A stretch of 64,000 nucleotides of DNA from Buddleja alternifolia (Eukaryota; Streptophyta; Magnoliopsida; Lamiales; Scrophulariaceae), in NCBI GenBank assembly GCA_019426215.1, contig CM033391.1, positions 18,092,708 through 18,156,707 of the forward strand. Reading direction: 5' to 3'. How positions within the stretch are numbered: position 1 is the first letter of the stretch; the number at the start of each line of letters is the position of its first letter. Position numbers and translations under genes: made by a program. The notes beneath the pieces were generated by a model. That model saw only the letters and a program-made list of their open reading frames with translations, did not search any database and was not told the origin of the DNA. This document shows, piece after piece, positions 22,839 to 35,662 of the stretch.

Positions 22839-23838
22839 TTTTCTATGTCATAACCAACCCAATTCATTTTGACTTTTAGCAATAAAGCATGTGGGGTTGT
22901 TATCAATTGTAGAATCCCAATCCACTAAATAGACATTATTTGTTCGTTTTCCTTTTAATTTAGTGGACTTAGTCTTAGCGTCGTTAACATAGCAGAAATC
23001 GCTTGAAAATTTCACTTCAAAGCCTTTATCACAAAATTGACTAATGCTTAACAAATTATGCTTAAGACCCTCAACATGTATACATCACTTATCATGACGT
23101 TCCCCCTATGCATGATACCTATACCTTTGGTTTTTCCTTTGGAGTTATCACCGAATATAACTTGAGGCCCGTCGGTTGCATGATAGTTGACCAAGAGATC
23201 CTTTGATCCAGTCATGTGTCTTGATGACCCGCTATCAATGTACTAAACTAAAGTATCAGTGTTGGCTCTAGGTACCTGCATAAAGGATAGTTCTAATTCT
23301 TCTTAGGTACCCATGTTGTTTTGGGTCCTTCATTGTTAGTGACTTTGGTTTGAATTAAAACTTTAGGAACCCATATTTGCCTAGTCTTCATTGTAGGAAT
23401 ACTGGCCTTCTTGGGTTTCACATTGTGTTGTGTGTGCTTTTTGGGTGTATAATAATATCCTCGATTATAGTAGTAATCATAATCATAATCATAATTATCA
23501 TAGTAGCGATAATATGATCTAGACCTTTGTGGATATTGACGCTGGTGTTTCCTTGGCGTTGGCTTAGGATTCGCTTTTGGCGTTTGACGCTTAGCGTTTG
23601 ATTTACTTGTAGATGGTTTATCCTTAGCCTTTTGAGCGTTTGGATGAACCTTCTGTTGTGAACCATTCACTGTCGTCTTATTCTTTTTACCTGAGTTGGT
23701 GTTGACCTTCTCATTTGGCCTCTTACCATTGTCCGTAAGTTCATTCAGCGTTTGACTATTTGAACTCTTCTCAACAAACAATACACCTTTTCCTTTGTTG
23801 GTTGCCGTAACATTAGATTTATTTGGTTGTTTACCGAA
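22839..23838 (-). pseudogene. pol: Copia E gag C-terminus, protease and pre-integrase region, broken
   Basis: After a TAA near 23838 the frame continues through a Lys/Asn-rich and Tyr/Asp-rich linker (23781-23440) to WVPKK near 23300. Two more stops follow near 23290 and 23244; the second lies just before the protease motif IDSGSSRHM near 23240, where Trp is expected. The segment FGDNSKGK near 23150 and the LSIS region near 23045 are standard copia protease/pre-integrase landmarks. Confidence 0.75.
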
Positions 23839-25506
23839 TTAATTATATCCTAAATTGGTCTTTTCCCCAAATAATCTTGTTACCTCAGTCACATTATCTA
23901 GCTTTCTTGAAGCTTTTGATAATGATGAGACAAGCTGCTCTAATTTGGCAAGTCTAGCGATCAGATCAGCTTCTCTCTTGGCTATTATATCAAGATCGCT
24001 TTTTAATTGAATAATCTCACTCTCAAGTGATTGGTTCTTCTCAATGCATTGTTGCTGAACTTTCAACTTTGCTTTGAGCGTTACTTTATCTCTTGTGAGT
24101 GATGAGATAATAGCGAGATCGTTTTGATATATTTTGGCGGCATCTCGACAATCTTTATAATATTTATCAACTTTGTCAAGTAATTCATCATAAGAAAGAG
24201 GATGAGATAATTCAATGGTTCCCTCTGGTAGCGAATCGTCAGACGCTTCATCATCTCTTGCCATGAGACATATCAACGCTGAGTCGCTTGTTGGTTCATC
24301 ATCACTACTTTCATCTGATGATTCTAAATCCTCTTCAGGTGCGGAGAATGGTTCAAATTCCGCTAGCAAACCTTGTTGACGAAGGTTGCTCCTGAATTGG
24401 TTTCTATCCGCATAGTCTTGCCTTGTAGGCTTAGACACAGTTGGATAAGGGCAATTTACCTGGTAGTGCCCTGGTTTCCTGCAATTATAGCACAAATTAG
24501 TTTTCATTTTCTGTTCAGTGGTTAATTGCTTGGAAATGACTGGCGCTGAGAGATTCTGAGTAGGAGTTGTAGGCGCTTGGTAAGAAACTAGCGCTAATGG
24601 TTGAGGTACTGAGTACACTAGCGCTTGATACTGAGGCGCTGGTGCTGGGGGAGGGGTTTGAAATGAAGTTTGTCCAACGGGATTTCTCTTTTCATATCTT
24701 AGAAATTTCTTAAATTTTTTGACCAATAAAGCCATCTCTTTATCTTCATTTAATTCTGTCACTTTCACCTCACTAATCGCTTTACCCTTACTTTTAGTAG
24801 TAGCGATTAAAGCTCCTGATTCAGTCACTGAAGTCGATGTGTCCCTGACTTCGCCTAATTCAAATTCAAATGCCTTTAATTTTGAGAATACATGTTCTGG
24901 AGTTAGAATCTCCAATGTCTGTGATTCTCTCATAGCAATAGTGTTGATTAAATACTTGTTTGGAAGACTTCTAAAAATCTTATTGACCATTTCCTTATTA
25001 TTTAACTCTTTATCCAATGACGCTAACTCTGTAATGAGCATAGTAAATCTTGAGTCCAATTGTTCTAGCGTCTCGTTGGGCTGCATCTTGAAATGTTCAA
25101 ATCTTTGCATGACTATGGAAAGCTTGTTCTCCTTCATTTGTGTTGAGCCTTCACACACTATAGCCAACTTATCCCATATTTCTTAGGAAGTTTTACATTG
25201 CTTGATCTTGTTGAACAATGCATCATTGTCTCCTAATGTTAAGTAAAGTGCACTTCGTCCAACATTATCTAGATTTGCTCTTTTCCGATCATCAGGCGTC
25301 CATTCTAACTTAGGTTTCTCGACATATCCATCTGGAGTGGCTTCATCGGCTCCAAATGCATGAGTTATCACTTTCATGATCTTAATGGGTCCGTCTGAAA
25401 TTACATTACACATTTCATTATCGCAAGAGCATAAATACGCAAATTCTCTAAGTTTCCAAGAATCATAATTTGATTCTATCAGCTTAGGCATTTTGTTAAA
25501 AGCCAT
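23839..25506 (-). pseudogene. gag: Copia E gag with CCHC knuckle and coiled coil, one stop
   Basis: Starts MAFNKMPKLI at 25506. A single TAA near 25182 (codon 108) interrupts an otherwise long frame. The central gag region (UBN2-like, FEHFKMQPNETLEQ near 25100) is followed by a Pro/Ala/Tyr-rich stretch, then an intact CCHC knuckle CYNCRKPGHYQVNC near 24480. An acidic segment and a long heptad-rich coiled coil follow (about 24120-23900). The extended C-terminal gag and coiled coil are features described for Sirevirus copia elements. Confidence 0.85.
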
Positions 25507-25607
25507 AATGAGATGTTTTCAAAGAAGATTTTAAAGCGACTAAGTTTTAGAAAACTGGATCTAAACAAGCATTTACGCTCGGAAATGCTTAGGTTTCTAC
25601 TTCAACC

Positions 25608-25619
25608 GCTCTGATACCA
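25608..25619 (-). other. Primer binding site of copia E
   Basis: The plus strand reads GCTCTGATACCA, the complement of the tRNA-iMet primer site TGGTATCAGAGC, two bases from the LTR end at 25622. Confidence 0.92.
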
Positions 25620-25621
25620 CT

Positions 25622-27073
25622 TGGTGGTCCCAAGTGGCATACGAAAGGGTCTAGAAGGGGGGGGGGTTGAATAGACCCTGAAGTCTTTTTCGACTTCAAA
25701 AATTTCGTATCACTTTTAAAGATTAGAATGCTTAGGAAACTGAGCGCTTGGATCAGGCGCTTTAGTAAAGATAACTTAGACTTAATGATTTTGGCAATTT
25801 ACCAAAGTAGGGTAAAAGCTTTAATCACTTAATCAGGGTTAGCACAGCGGAAATGATTTTAAAGCTTTAGCGTTCGTTTTTGGTTAAATAGTCGCTTGGC
25901 AGATTTAGCTTGTCTTTTTCAGAATAGATAAAAATAATATAAAGCAAGACAGTAGTAAAACTAAATAACACAAGAATATATAAGGTTCACTGGGAGATGT
26001 AATCCCAACTACGTCCTTCTTCTCCGTTTTTTTTTACTTGGAGAGAATTTACTAAAATGATTATCAAAGAATCACACAGAATCTTCTACACGATAATAAA
26101 GAGGTGAAAATCATCTCGGGCTCCTTTATCACACAGATGTCAGTACCAATGAAGATCATCTTCTACAAGGTTCTCTCACTCAGAAATACTGTCTGTAAGG
26201 GGTATCAACAACTTTCTCACTCAGATGAAAGGTGGAGGGTTTTATCACAAGGGTTTATTTGTTTTTGGAAAGATCAAACAACTTAGAATATCTCAGTAAG
26301 AATTTAGATTTCTTCTTTGGAAGATGTTTGAGATATTTGTGACTGTAAGGAATGTATGTAAAAAGCTTGAAGGAATTTGGCTATGGAGTTTCTAAGCTTT
26401 TTCTTTTGTGTATATCTTGATCTGTTCTATTCTGTTCTATAACTTTTAGGGTTTGATGGAGGTAAGGTATTTATAGGTTTTTTCTTGGGATTATGTCCGT
26501 TGGACACATGTAGGAGCGTGCCTTTCACGGGGTGCGTGAGTATACCTTATCTCTGACATTCCTGAAAATCCGCTGGTTCCGATTGGACGGGAGCATCTAG
26601 AAACTCTGAATTTCTAACAGTCTAGTCAAAAGGTGGCTTGGCTACAAGTCATATTGGCTTATCACATTTAATGCTCTTATCAGGCATTTAATGCGTTTTG
26701 AATTTATTTCCCGTTTGAAATAAATGTCCATTGAATGATTGCTTTTAAGTCCTTCATGACTTGAGAAATCATTTCAGGTGAATCTGATTCTGATCGCTAG
26801 AGTACTTTGAGCGCTTGATTCATAAATCCTAAAATAGTCCATTAGCGTTTGACAATTGCTAAGGATAAATCTTTATCTTCTTCTGACTTCAGACGCTGAT
26901 CTTCAACTTCTTCTCTAATAGACTCACCTAGAATTCTATTTGCGATTCGGTATCTAATACTTAGTCTAAAGTCTATAAAGATAAAAAATTACAAGCCCAA
27001 AATTACATACTTTCAAACGCTTATACAATTGATCTATGAAACATAAACTTACATTATATTTTGGGGTCTAACA
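25622..27073 (-). repeat. 5' LTR of copia E
   Basis: 1452 bp. Read on the minus strand it starts TGTTAGACCCC and ends GACCACCA, next to the primer site. It includes a run of about ten G (plus strand) near 25657-25667 and a TATA box, TATAAATA on the minus strand, near 26468-26476. No second copy was found in the window, so TSD and age cannot be judged. Confidence 0.8.
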
Positions 27074-27379
27074 TAAAATCTTATCTTGTCATTATCAAAA
27101 CATCTAACATGAAATTTCCTAATACTCACTAATCTACCAACTCCACCATTCCTCACATAGCCGACCACTCTCTCTAGTCGTGCCTAACCTAGTGACTCCA
27201 TCCGCCACCAGCGCAGTCTTCCTCTCTCAAATCCTAACGCTTCATCATTTTACTAACCACATAAGAACACTCCCCACCTAAACTCTATATATGGAAGTGT
27301 AACCTAAAACCCTAATTGTAATCTATATCCTTCCTACCAGTCGCCGCCAATTATACCCTATCTGATATTGTTTCCCGAT
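27074..27379. other. Short non-repeat-like stretch between copia E and LTR remnants
   Basis: About 300 bp of mixed composition with no motif I can name. It may be target DNA or decayed LTR sequence. Confidence 0.35.
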
Positions 27380-28330
27380 AGACCAATTATTACAGTGCCA
27401 TTCTAAAGAAATTTTTTAGCGGTCTTATTATAATAAAGTCAAATTCTACTTTGTGGTGTTCTTTATTCTTACTTTGTCCTGAAAACGCTTAAAAAGTCTC
27501 ATGGATCAGGCGATAGTAATGGGACAACATTGTGCATCATGGTGATGATGAAATATATCTCAAAGATTGTGATCCTTAAATTGTTCGTTCTTAGTTGTCA
27601 AAGGGATCATCAAGATGAAGGATATTGTTGAATCCGAGAGACTTGCTTGTATGATGCATAATCTTGGACAGTGTACCTCATTTCATAGGTACTGGCACGG
27701 TGAAAGCTAGTACATGAATGAGAGTACTCATTTGGAAAATGGGTAAATTGAACTACCCCGTGGAATTTCCTTTATTGGAATCTCAGTAGAACCTAAAATT
27801 TTCTATAATCACGCGAGTGTAAGAGTAGTCTTTATGGACCTAAGGTTCCATAGATCACCTGGTACATAGTTCACCATAATTTGATTTATTCTATATCACT
27901 TAGTGAATCGTTATATAGGATTATGATCTTCTTATGCATGAAGGTACACGAGAACCATGATGGGATCAATCTCTTATTCATCAAATCAATCAATCCCATA
28001 TGTTTACATGGTGATACTTGAAAATCTCCAGCCAGAGTAAGATATCTAATTAGGTGTAAAGTTTCCTCCTTTAGATGATCGAAGTCGATGACACTAGTTT
28101 GGGAAACTATTAAATTATTAGGATTTCAACTAAACCATTATCCTAAATTTAATCAGAAGATTAGATAGAAGTATCTTACTTACAATAGAATCGTGATTAT
28201 GAAAGACTATATCATCGTTTATGACTAGGTCTTTATGCCTCATCACTAGAGAGTAATCTGAAAGAGTAAGGTGCCCGACGCGCCATTTGTAGGGCATATT
28301 AGCTGACTCTTTAAACAGTCTTATATTGTA
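27380..28330 (+). repeat. Diverged LTR remnant related to copia A LTR
   Basis: Collinear with the first part of the copia A LTR, sharing landmarks such as ACTGGCACGGTGAAAGC (27682 against 5883) and CCAATTATT near its start, but with many substitutions and gaps. It is cut at its right end, where a second related LTR start follows. Confidence 0.7.
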
Positions 28331-29830
28331 TCTTGTCAGGTTATTTAATAAAAGGCTCTTCTTTATCTTATCATTTTATGCAATTAGATAAAGTCCCCTA
28401 GATCACTCTTAAGCTATGAGATGTGTTTGGAATCGGGGATGACAAGCATGGAATATGTCTATAAGGTTGTGGTCTTAAAGATGTTCCAAGTCATAGAATA
28501 ATTAATTTTTTTTTTGAAGAAAGCAAGCATATTTCATTCCTCAAGAACAACTGTACGTCTACTCCAAGTATACTTGGGAATCAATCAACCAGTAAATTTA
28601 CAATTCACCACCTGCCATATCTGTTCAACTATAGTATTTGTATTACTATTCTTAATCTGAAAAATACGCCTATTCCGTTCTAACCAAATCATGTAAATAC
28701 TAGCTGCAAAAATAGCACGTTTCTTTTTCCAGCGGCTTATCTTCTGGATCCATGCCTTTGGCTCTTCCCATGTGTGGTGCTTACATTTGATTCCCATTCT
28801 GTCCCAAATTTTCACCCGCACTTCTTTGGAAAAATCACATTCAAAAAAGAGATGGTCCCTGGATTCCCCTTCTTGAGCACACAAAACACACCTGCAATTT
28901 GCCATGTCTTTCCATTCCTGGAGTTTATCCCTCGTTTTAAGTTTATTGTGGTACACTAACCAACCTATAAATCGGTGTCTTGCCAATGGGCCCTTGCCCC
29001 ACACCACTTTCGTCCACTCTACTGGTTCATTATGTTCCATAACATGATCATATGCCTTGTGGATAGAGAATCCTCGCCCCTTCTATGTATTATGCAGCGT
29101 ATCAATGGCATCTAGGAACACATCTTGGATACCGAGCAGTTTTCTCCAAAACCATGAACTAGTGCTTGTATTTCCAACTGTCCAGATGGTCTCTGCTTTA
29201 ATATAGTAAGCATGGATCCATCTCACCCACATGGAATCCGCTTTCGCAGCTATATTCCAGATATGTTTAAAAACAGCGGCCGTATTCTATTGTCTTATTA
29301 AAATAAGACCCAAACCTCCCTCATGCTTAGGTGAACAAACAGTATTCCATTTCACCATAGCCTGGTACCTCCCTGTCCACAGGAAAGCTCTACACACTTT
29401 ATCTATTTCATTCACAACCGCAATAGGTAAAGGAAACACTTGGCTCCAATACATTTGGATACCAAAAACCACAGCTTTAAGTAGAAGGACCCTACTTGCG
29501 AAGGAGAGGAATCTAGCAGTCCACGATGTAATTCTTGTCAAGATTATCTCAATCAAAGGGCCACAATTATGTACTATGAGTCTAGAGGATATGAGCGGGA
29601 CACCTAAATACCTTATAGGCATATCCCCCTCCACATATCCTGTCATCTGTCATAGAATAATTGAGATAGGGATATCTGTCACTAATCATTAGCATCGGCG
29701 CATATCAAAAATGAAGCTTGCTCCATGTTTTATAGTTCTTTATTAATATTGGAATCAAAGTTGTCTCATGGCTTGTACACGGTTCTCCCCGATACTCTAA
29801 TCCTATTATCCAACTAAAGAACATACTAGT
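28331..29830 (+). repeat. Second LTR remnant of the copia A/B lineage, split by a LINE
   Basis: 28380-28503 again follows the copia A LTR (GGAATATGTCT, then TTCCAAGTC). The homology resumes after the LINE at 29663 with GAGATAGGGATATC, matching the A LTR near 5799. The remainder to 29830 is weakly similar or decayed. Confidence 0.6.
28504..29648 (-). mobile_element. 5'-truncated LINE (L1-type plant non-LTR retrotransposon)
   Basis: Minus strand. A 14-bp direct repeat GTCATAGAATAATT flanks it (28490-28503 and 29649-29662), and a run of ten T on the plus strand (28506-28515) is its poly-A tail. Coding remnants are the end of the reverse transcriptase (IRYLGVPLISSRL near 29610, in the conserved YLGVPL region) and a zf-RVT-type Cys/His domain (28585-29040) with WLVYHNKLKTRDKL, CVLCAQEGESRDHLFF and WLERNRRIF. 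A stop and frame change separate the two. Only the 3' 1.1 kb was copied, typical of LINE insertions. Confidence 0.92.
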
Positions 29831-30924
29831 AAGAGAAAGTTGGATAATCAAAATTGGATACATACTTGTGGCATGCTAGACTAGGCCATATCTCTAAGGA
29901 TAGGATTCAGTAGATGGCGGATAAGCTTGACCTTCAGGAAATGCTAAATATGCCAACTTGTGAATCTTGTCTAAAGGGTAAGATGACCAAGTCACCATTT
30001 TCTGGGCAAATGGAGCGAGCTACTAACCTTTTGGACTTGGTCCATATAGATGTATGTGGTCCACTTAATGTAAGCACTAAAGGGAGTTATTCTTACTTCA
30101 TAACCTTCACCAACGACTTTTCGAGGTATGGTTACGTGTATCTTATGAGATACAAGTCTGAAGCCTTTCATAGATTCAACGAGTTTAGACATGAAGTAGA
30201 GAAGCAAATGGGACGAAGTATCAAAGCTCTTCGATTGGATCAAGGGGGAGAATACTTGTCTCGTGAATTCCTTGATTATCTAAGAGAGAATGGGATTGTC
30301 TCTCAGTGGCCTCCGCCCTGTACTCCCCAACTTAATGGGGTAAGTGAGCGAAGGAATCGGACTTTGATGGACATGGTTCGATCCATAATGAGTTTCACTG
30401 GACTTCCTCTTTCCTTCTGGGGCTATGCCCTAGAATCTGCGACGCATTTATTAAATAGAGTGTCGTCGAAGGGTGTCTCCAAAGTGCCATATAAAATGTG
30501 GTTTGGTAAACACCCACTTAAAAATACCTAAGGGTATGGGATTGCTCGGCTTATCTCAAGCAACTAGTGGGAGATAAGTTGGATGCAAGATCCTCCTTAT
30601 GTAAGTTTGTGGGATATCCAAAGAAGTCCTATGGATATTATTTCTACAACCCTTCGGAACATAAAGTGTTTGTTTCAAGGAAAAACCTTCTTAGAGAAGA
30701 AAATTCTATTGGATAGAAATGGCGAGGTTGTAGAACTTGAGGAAACTGAAGAACCACAAAAGGGTTCACCTGATACCACAGAGGCACAATCAGAAGTAGT
30801 AGAAAGTACACAACATCCTCGAAGATCCGAAAGGATCCCGAAACAACCTGAGAGGTATGGTATCTTTCTTGAAAGCAACGAGGAAGGTAATTCCCCAAAT
30901 CCAAATGTTGTGAATTCTGGTTCA
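29831..30924 (+). pseudogene. pol: Copia B integrase fragment (relative of A)
   Basis: Starts in the pre-integrase region and continues through CESCLKGKMTK, HIDVCGPLN, RLDQGGEY and LNGVSERRNRT, so all three catalytic acidic positions are present. It then passes through the integrase C-terminus to RRSERIPKQPERY near 30830. A frameshift lies near 30530. The protein is clearly related to copia A and serves as a reference for the ancestral codons at A's stops. It ends abruptly at 30924, where the LTR of copia C begins, so C probably inserted here. Confidence 0.85.
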
Positions 30925-32644
30925 TGAGCAGCGAAAAAGTAAATACATATCTGGATTCACAATTAGATCACTTTTGGGTTTTAATAATTTCAAAAATTAA
31001 TATGATGATGAAATCTAATTTCATCTTCTGACTAACCTTTTGATTTGATTCAAGACTTGATCTTTCGGATAACAGCAATTGGTAAACTCTGGCCTCTAGA
31101 TATCACGCCAGAACGAATTTGAAGAAAAATCCACTACCCTATAAACCTCTAAGGCCGACGGCTACTGTAGGGGAGGAGAGAGAGATTTTTCTCTTCTTCT
31201 TTCTTTGCTGTCAAGTTTAATGTGAGAGTTAGGTTTTCACTGAATCAATATTAGGTATATATAAGGAATGATGGACTTGGAATTAACTAATTCCTTGAGC
31301 CAATCCAACTCCTCAATAGAAGCCTACCACACGCCCCTCTCATCCTCATTGGGGCTAAGTTGACTTTCAACTTAGTCCAATTATTAATTAGGTCCAACAT
31401 ATTTTAATCCAAGTAAAATATAATATTAATTAATAATCATCTAAATTAAATAATCTAATTATTTAATAAAAGGATGAGTATAATAAATAAGTCCATTTAT
31501 TTATTATAATTAATTTATTTTTATTAATTTAATTAATCAAATAAATTAATGTGTTCACAATAAATACATCTAATTATTTATTATTAATTTATTTTCATTA
31601 ATCCAATTAATCAAATAAATTAATTTGCTCATCAAATAGCAAATTACCTAATTTATATATATGACAATAAAGAATTTTCTTCGCTCAATTCCTTTGAAGC
31701 ACGATTCTCTAAGTTTGTTTTAATTGGCATTAGGAGGAAACTAAGGATGTGGTGTCACTTAGCCAGTCACGTGGACCTACATCGAAACCCTATTAAAATG
31801 AATAGATCAATACGAACCTTTAGGTCACAGACACCATGTGAGTATAAGCCCTTCACTGTAACATCCTGATCGAGTGAGAAACAAAAATCATGTCAAACTC
31901 ACAAGACTCGATGATGTACTTTATGAATGTAAGATGAAATTACTGAACTACCCTTATGTACTATACATAAGTTAGTTCTCCTGCTTTCTCCAAAGACTTA
32001 TAATTTCATTTACCTACGATCGCACAGGACGTTAACTTGTTACTACCCGAGACAGTGAATCCCCTATTGGCAATCACCAAACAATTGATACTTGTCCTTC
32101 TGAATCGCACTTCGAGGTTGATCCCACCAAAGGGTGAAATGTATCTAACTACTCTGTAACTCTTTCAGTGTCACAAGTCTAATCTTCGTGAATCCTCAAG
32201 TCTAAGTCTCACGCACACTGTCGTGACCAGTAATTCAATCATTGACAGTCAAAGCGTAATTACTCATGTGATTGAATTACGGCGAGCCGTGTTTGAATAT
32301 ATCAATTCCATTGATATATCTATGACCAAACTTCCACCATCCAAAGTGACCGACTGACACTCCTTGTCAAAGCTTGCGTTATACAAGTCTGGTTTTAATG
32401 CCCAATTAAGACTCTTCGACTTGTGAGCTCTAGTTTAAGAAAACAAGGAACCGATACTTCTAGTGTCCATCTCCTCTAACCATTGAGTAGTAGAAGCTCC
32501 TTCTTGATTACTTGGGACTTATTTGTTCAATACTTATATTAATGCCATCAAGATTGATATGAACAAAACAATGCCTTTATTAAAGAATAAGTATTTTTAC
32601 AAAATAAAGGTAAATGCCCTATTTAATCTAATTTGTCTATGGCA
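30925..32644 (-). repeat. Probable 3' LTR of copia C
   Basis: Plus-strand ends TG (30925) and CA (32644). It lies directly after the RNase H end of a minus-strand copia and is collinear with the LTR at 51256-52904 (for example CGAGGTTGATCCCACCAAAGGG against CGAGGTTGACCCACCAAAGGG), though diverged. It contains AT-rich TTAATTAA-type runs near 31400-31640. Boundaries are by motif and context only. Confidence 0.65.
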
Positions 32645-33491
32645 TGGAGTACATTCCTCTAGTGGCTTGGTCAGTGGGTCAGCAACGTTATTTGCTGAAT
32701 CTATTCTCTGCACGGCGATGTCACCTCTTCCAACGATCTCTCTTATGATGTGATATCTTCTCTCAATGTATTTGGATTTATTGTGAGACATGGGTTCCTT
32801 AGCCTGCGTGATGGCTCTATTGTTGTTACAGAAAAGTGGCAACTGGAGCTCCATGCTAGGAACCACTTGAAGTTTAGCTACAAAATTCTTTATCCAAACA
32901 GCCTCTTTGGCCACCTTTGAGGCAGCTACGTACTCAGCTTTGGTGGTTGAGTCAGCTGTCGTGCTTTGCTTGGAACTTTTCCAAGTCACTGCTCCACCGT
33001 TTAAAGCGAATACAAACCCCGAGGTAGACTTGCGGTATCAACATCAAATTAAAAGTCAGAGTCAGTACCTGTAGTTCCCATCTCCATATGTCAAACAGAA
33101 ATCCTTAGTTCTTCTTAAGTACTTGAGGATACACTTTACGCAATCCAATTCTTTTCCTCTAAGTTAGCTTGAAACCTACTTACCACTCTCACAGCGTAGG
33201 TAATGTCCAGTCTTGTGCATAACATAGCGTACATTAGACTTCCTACTGCTGATGCATAGGGGCTCCACTCATTTTCTTACGATCATCTTCACTTTGAGGA
33301 CTAATCGATTTAGAGAGATGGAGTCCATATCTTATGGTCAAGAGGCCTCTTTTAAAATCTTACATTCCGAATCTTTTCAGATGCTTTTCCAAATAGAGGG
33401 CTTGGGAGAGACCCATTTTCCTATGCGCTTTATTCATGAAGATGCGAATTCTAAGGATATAGGTCGCTTCTCCTATGTCTTTCATAGAGAA
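32645..33491 (-). pseudogene. pol: Copia C RNase H and end of reverse transcriptase, decayed
   Basis: Minus strand. RNase H is recognisable (STTKAEYVAASK near 32930, CNNNRAITQAKEPMSH near 32815, NVADPLTKPL near 32680). Upstream, the RT end (FSMKDIGEA near 33480 and MGLSQALYLEKHLKR near 33420) is collinear with the same part of copia A, but broken by stops and shifts. It is cut at 33491 by gypsy G. Confidence 0.82.
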
Positions 33492-33729
33492 TGACACGCG
33501 AAATCCTAGCAAGTATACTAGGTCGTGCAAAGTAATAAAGTGGACTATTTAGCCCGGGGTGTATCGTCTCCACAAGGACAATTGGATTCAATGCTCGTAA
33601 TTGCTATATTACCTATTTCTAAGCTAAATCAATTTATAAGATGATAGGTGTTTAAACTATGAAAATAACAAAAGATAACTAAAATGATTATCAAGGTAAT
33701 AAATCAAATGGGAAGAGGTGATTGGGTTA
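33492..33729 (-). repeat. Left LTR of gypsy G, outer part
   Basis: TGACACGCGAAATCC onward is nearly identical to 42598-42836. The LTR is interrupted by element F at 33730 and resumes at 38301. Confidence 0.9.
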
Positions 33730-35656
33730 TGATAAGAGGTGTTTTTACGTGTTTTTAAGCCCGTAATTCTGATGATTTGGATTCACTTATTGCCTAAATC
33801 ATGTCACATTTGCATTTAATAGGTGTGTTAAGTGAATACAGGTAATAAATGAGAATACATGAAGAAAAGGGAAGAAAAACGATGTACAAAACAAGTTCAA
33901 GCATGTTTTTCAACACCTAGGCTGTTTATACATCTCCTATCACATTCGAGCGATATTTCCGTACATTTCGAGACCGAATTAGACAACGTTTCCTTCTACA
34001 AAGTTTTAGATGTATGTCTTAGCTTCAAATGGGAACTTGAAACATCCAAATCGGAGGTCTATAGAAATAATTATGAGGGAAATACAATTGTTGCGCCGAA
34101 CAGAGAAGTACATGTGCCAGGATACGCCCCAGCGCCCTCCTAGTCATGCCTAGGCGTGGATAGTCCAAATGTTACTCCTTTTCAGCCTAAATTCCAGCAT
34201 TATATGATGGGTAAGAATCACTTTTGGCCATAATTCAGCACATGTGTTGAGGGGTTGTCATAAGTGTGTTTCTTGGTAGATTTACTTTATGGGCGCCAAA
34301 TCAGAAACAACCTCCATGTTGAAATGTAATTTAGGTATACTTAGCGACCGAATTGGACAAAATGTCCTTCCCGAAAGTTGTAGATCTATGTTTTATCTGC
34401 ACATGGGGACTTGAATCATCCAATTTAGAGATCTGTGGAGACGTTTAGGAGGAAAATACTAAGACTGCGCTGGAAAGCAAGAAAATGGCAGCATGCATGT
34501 GTTTTGTTGAAGTTTTCACATGGTTATGCTTGGTGGAATTCTTAAGGGCCGAAAGTTCACCATTTTTTAGCTGGTTGGAATCTTTAAAGCCAAACTTTAA
34601 GCATCACCTTAGGTGGAATTCTCATTGGGGAACTTTAATGGGAATTCTTAATGCATACTTTAGTGGAATTTTGGCTATAAAAGGAGGGGGAACCCATACT
34701 CTTCATGATTCACTATCAATTTCAGATTCTTGGAGGAGAGGAGGGCAGCCCCTAATCTGATTTCTCCACCATTCATCACCATTCTTCATCACTCTTGGAG
34801 GAGAAAACTAGAGGAAGGAAAAAAGCTTGGGGATTGAAGGCTCAACTTCAAGATCCATCATCATTCACCATTTAGGGAGTTTTTAAGAGCTTTTCATTTC
34901 ATTTATGTCTATGAATATTCCTCTTATGTCTTTTATACTTTCAATTATGAACTAAATTCGTAAGACTAGGGCCATGTAAGGCCAAATTGTGATATATGCT
35001 TACAATAGATGATTGTTGAGGTTGTTCTTATATTGTTATGTGATGTGAATTGTGTTTTTGTCTATCTTGCATATACTTGATCACTATATGTTAGAATCTT
35101 ATGCCTAGGTTTATATTTCGGGAGAAAATTGACTTAAGGTGCAAGAAATTCACATCATGACCCGCAACTAATGAGGAATTGCCCTAGACATAGGTAAAGA
35201 TTCCCGGGTGAAGTCGTTCGATTCAAATCGAGTGAACTCTAGTACATTAATGCATGTTTAGTGGTTAGATTTCCGGATAGGGATATTTGGGAAATCACGA
35301 TCTAAGTATAGGAGTTTATACGCGAGACATCGGTTATTCTCTACCTTAGGAGTTTTCACCATAACAATATAAGAGTAATTCTACAACAAGAGCCATTATA
35401 AGTATATTTGATCAATTTGGACCTAGCATGTGCCTTAGTCTCCCTTTATAATTGGTTTTAATTCATTTGCATAACCTTGTTCTTATTGTACACGTTTTTA
35501 CATTTAAGTTACTTTTATTGTAGTTGTTTTTTTGTATAAAATCATAAACTAGAATTCAAGTCTCCGTGGTTCGACAACCCGGACTTTTCCTCCACACTTA
35601 TTACTACACACGACTAGTGCACTTGCTACAATAGCACGTTAGCTTTTTGCGTGTCA
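33730..35656 (+). repeat. 5' LTR of gypsy F
   Basis: Starts TGATAAGAGG and ends GCGTGTCA, the same end motifs as G's LTR, followed by the primer site at 35663. An imperfect direct repeat of about 100 bp lies inside (33969-34070 and 34344-34440). It contains TATAAAAG at 34676-34683. Confidence 0.75.
34676..34683 (+). promoter_or_regulatory. TATA box of gypsy F LTR
   Basis: TATAAAAG in the context GGCTATAAAAGGAGG, about two thirds... of the promoter context is purine-rich downstream. It is the only strong TATA match in this LTR and sits at a plausible distance before the leader. Confidence 0.55.
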
Positions 35657-35662
35657 AGTTTT

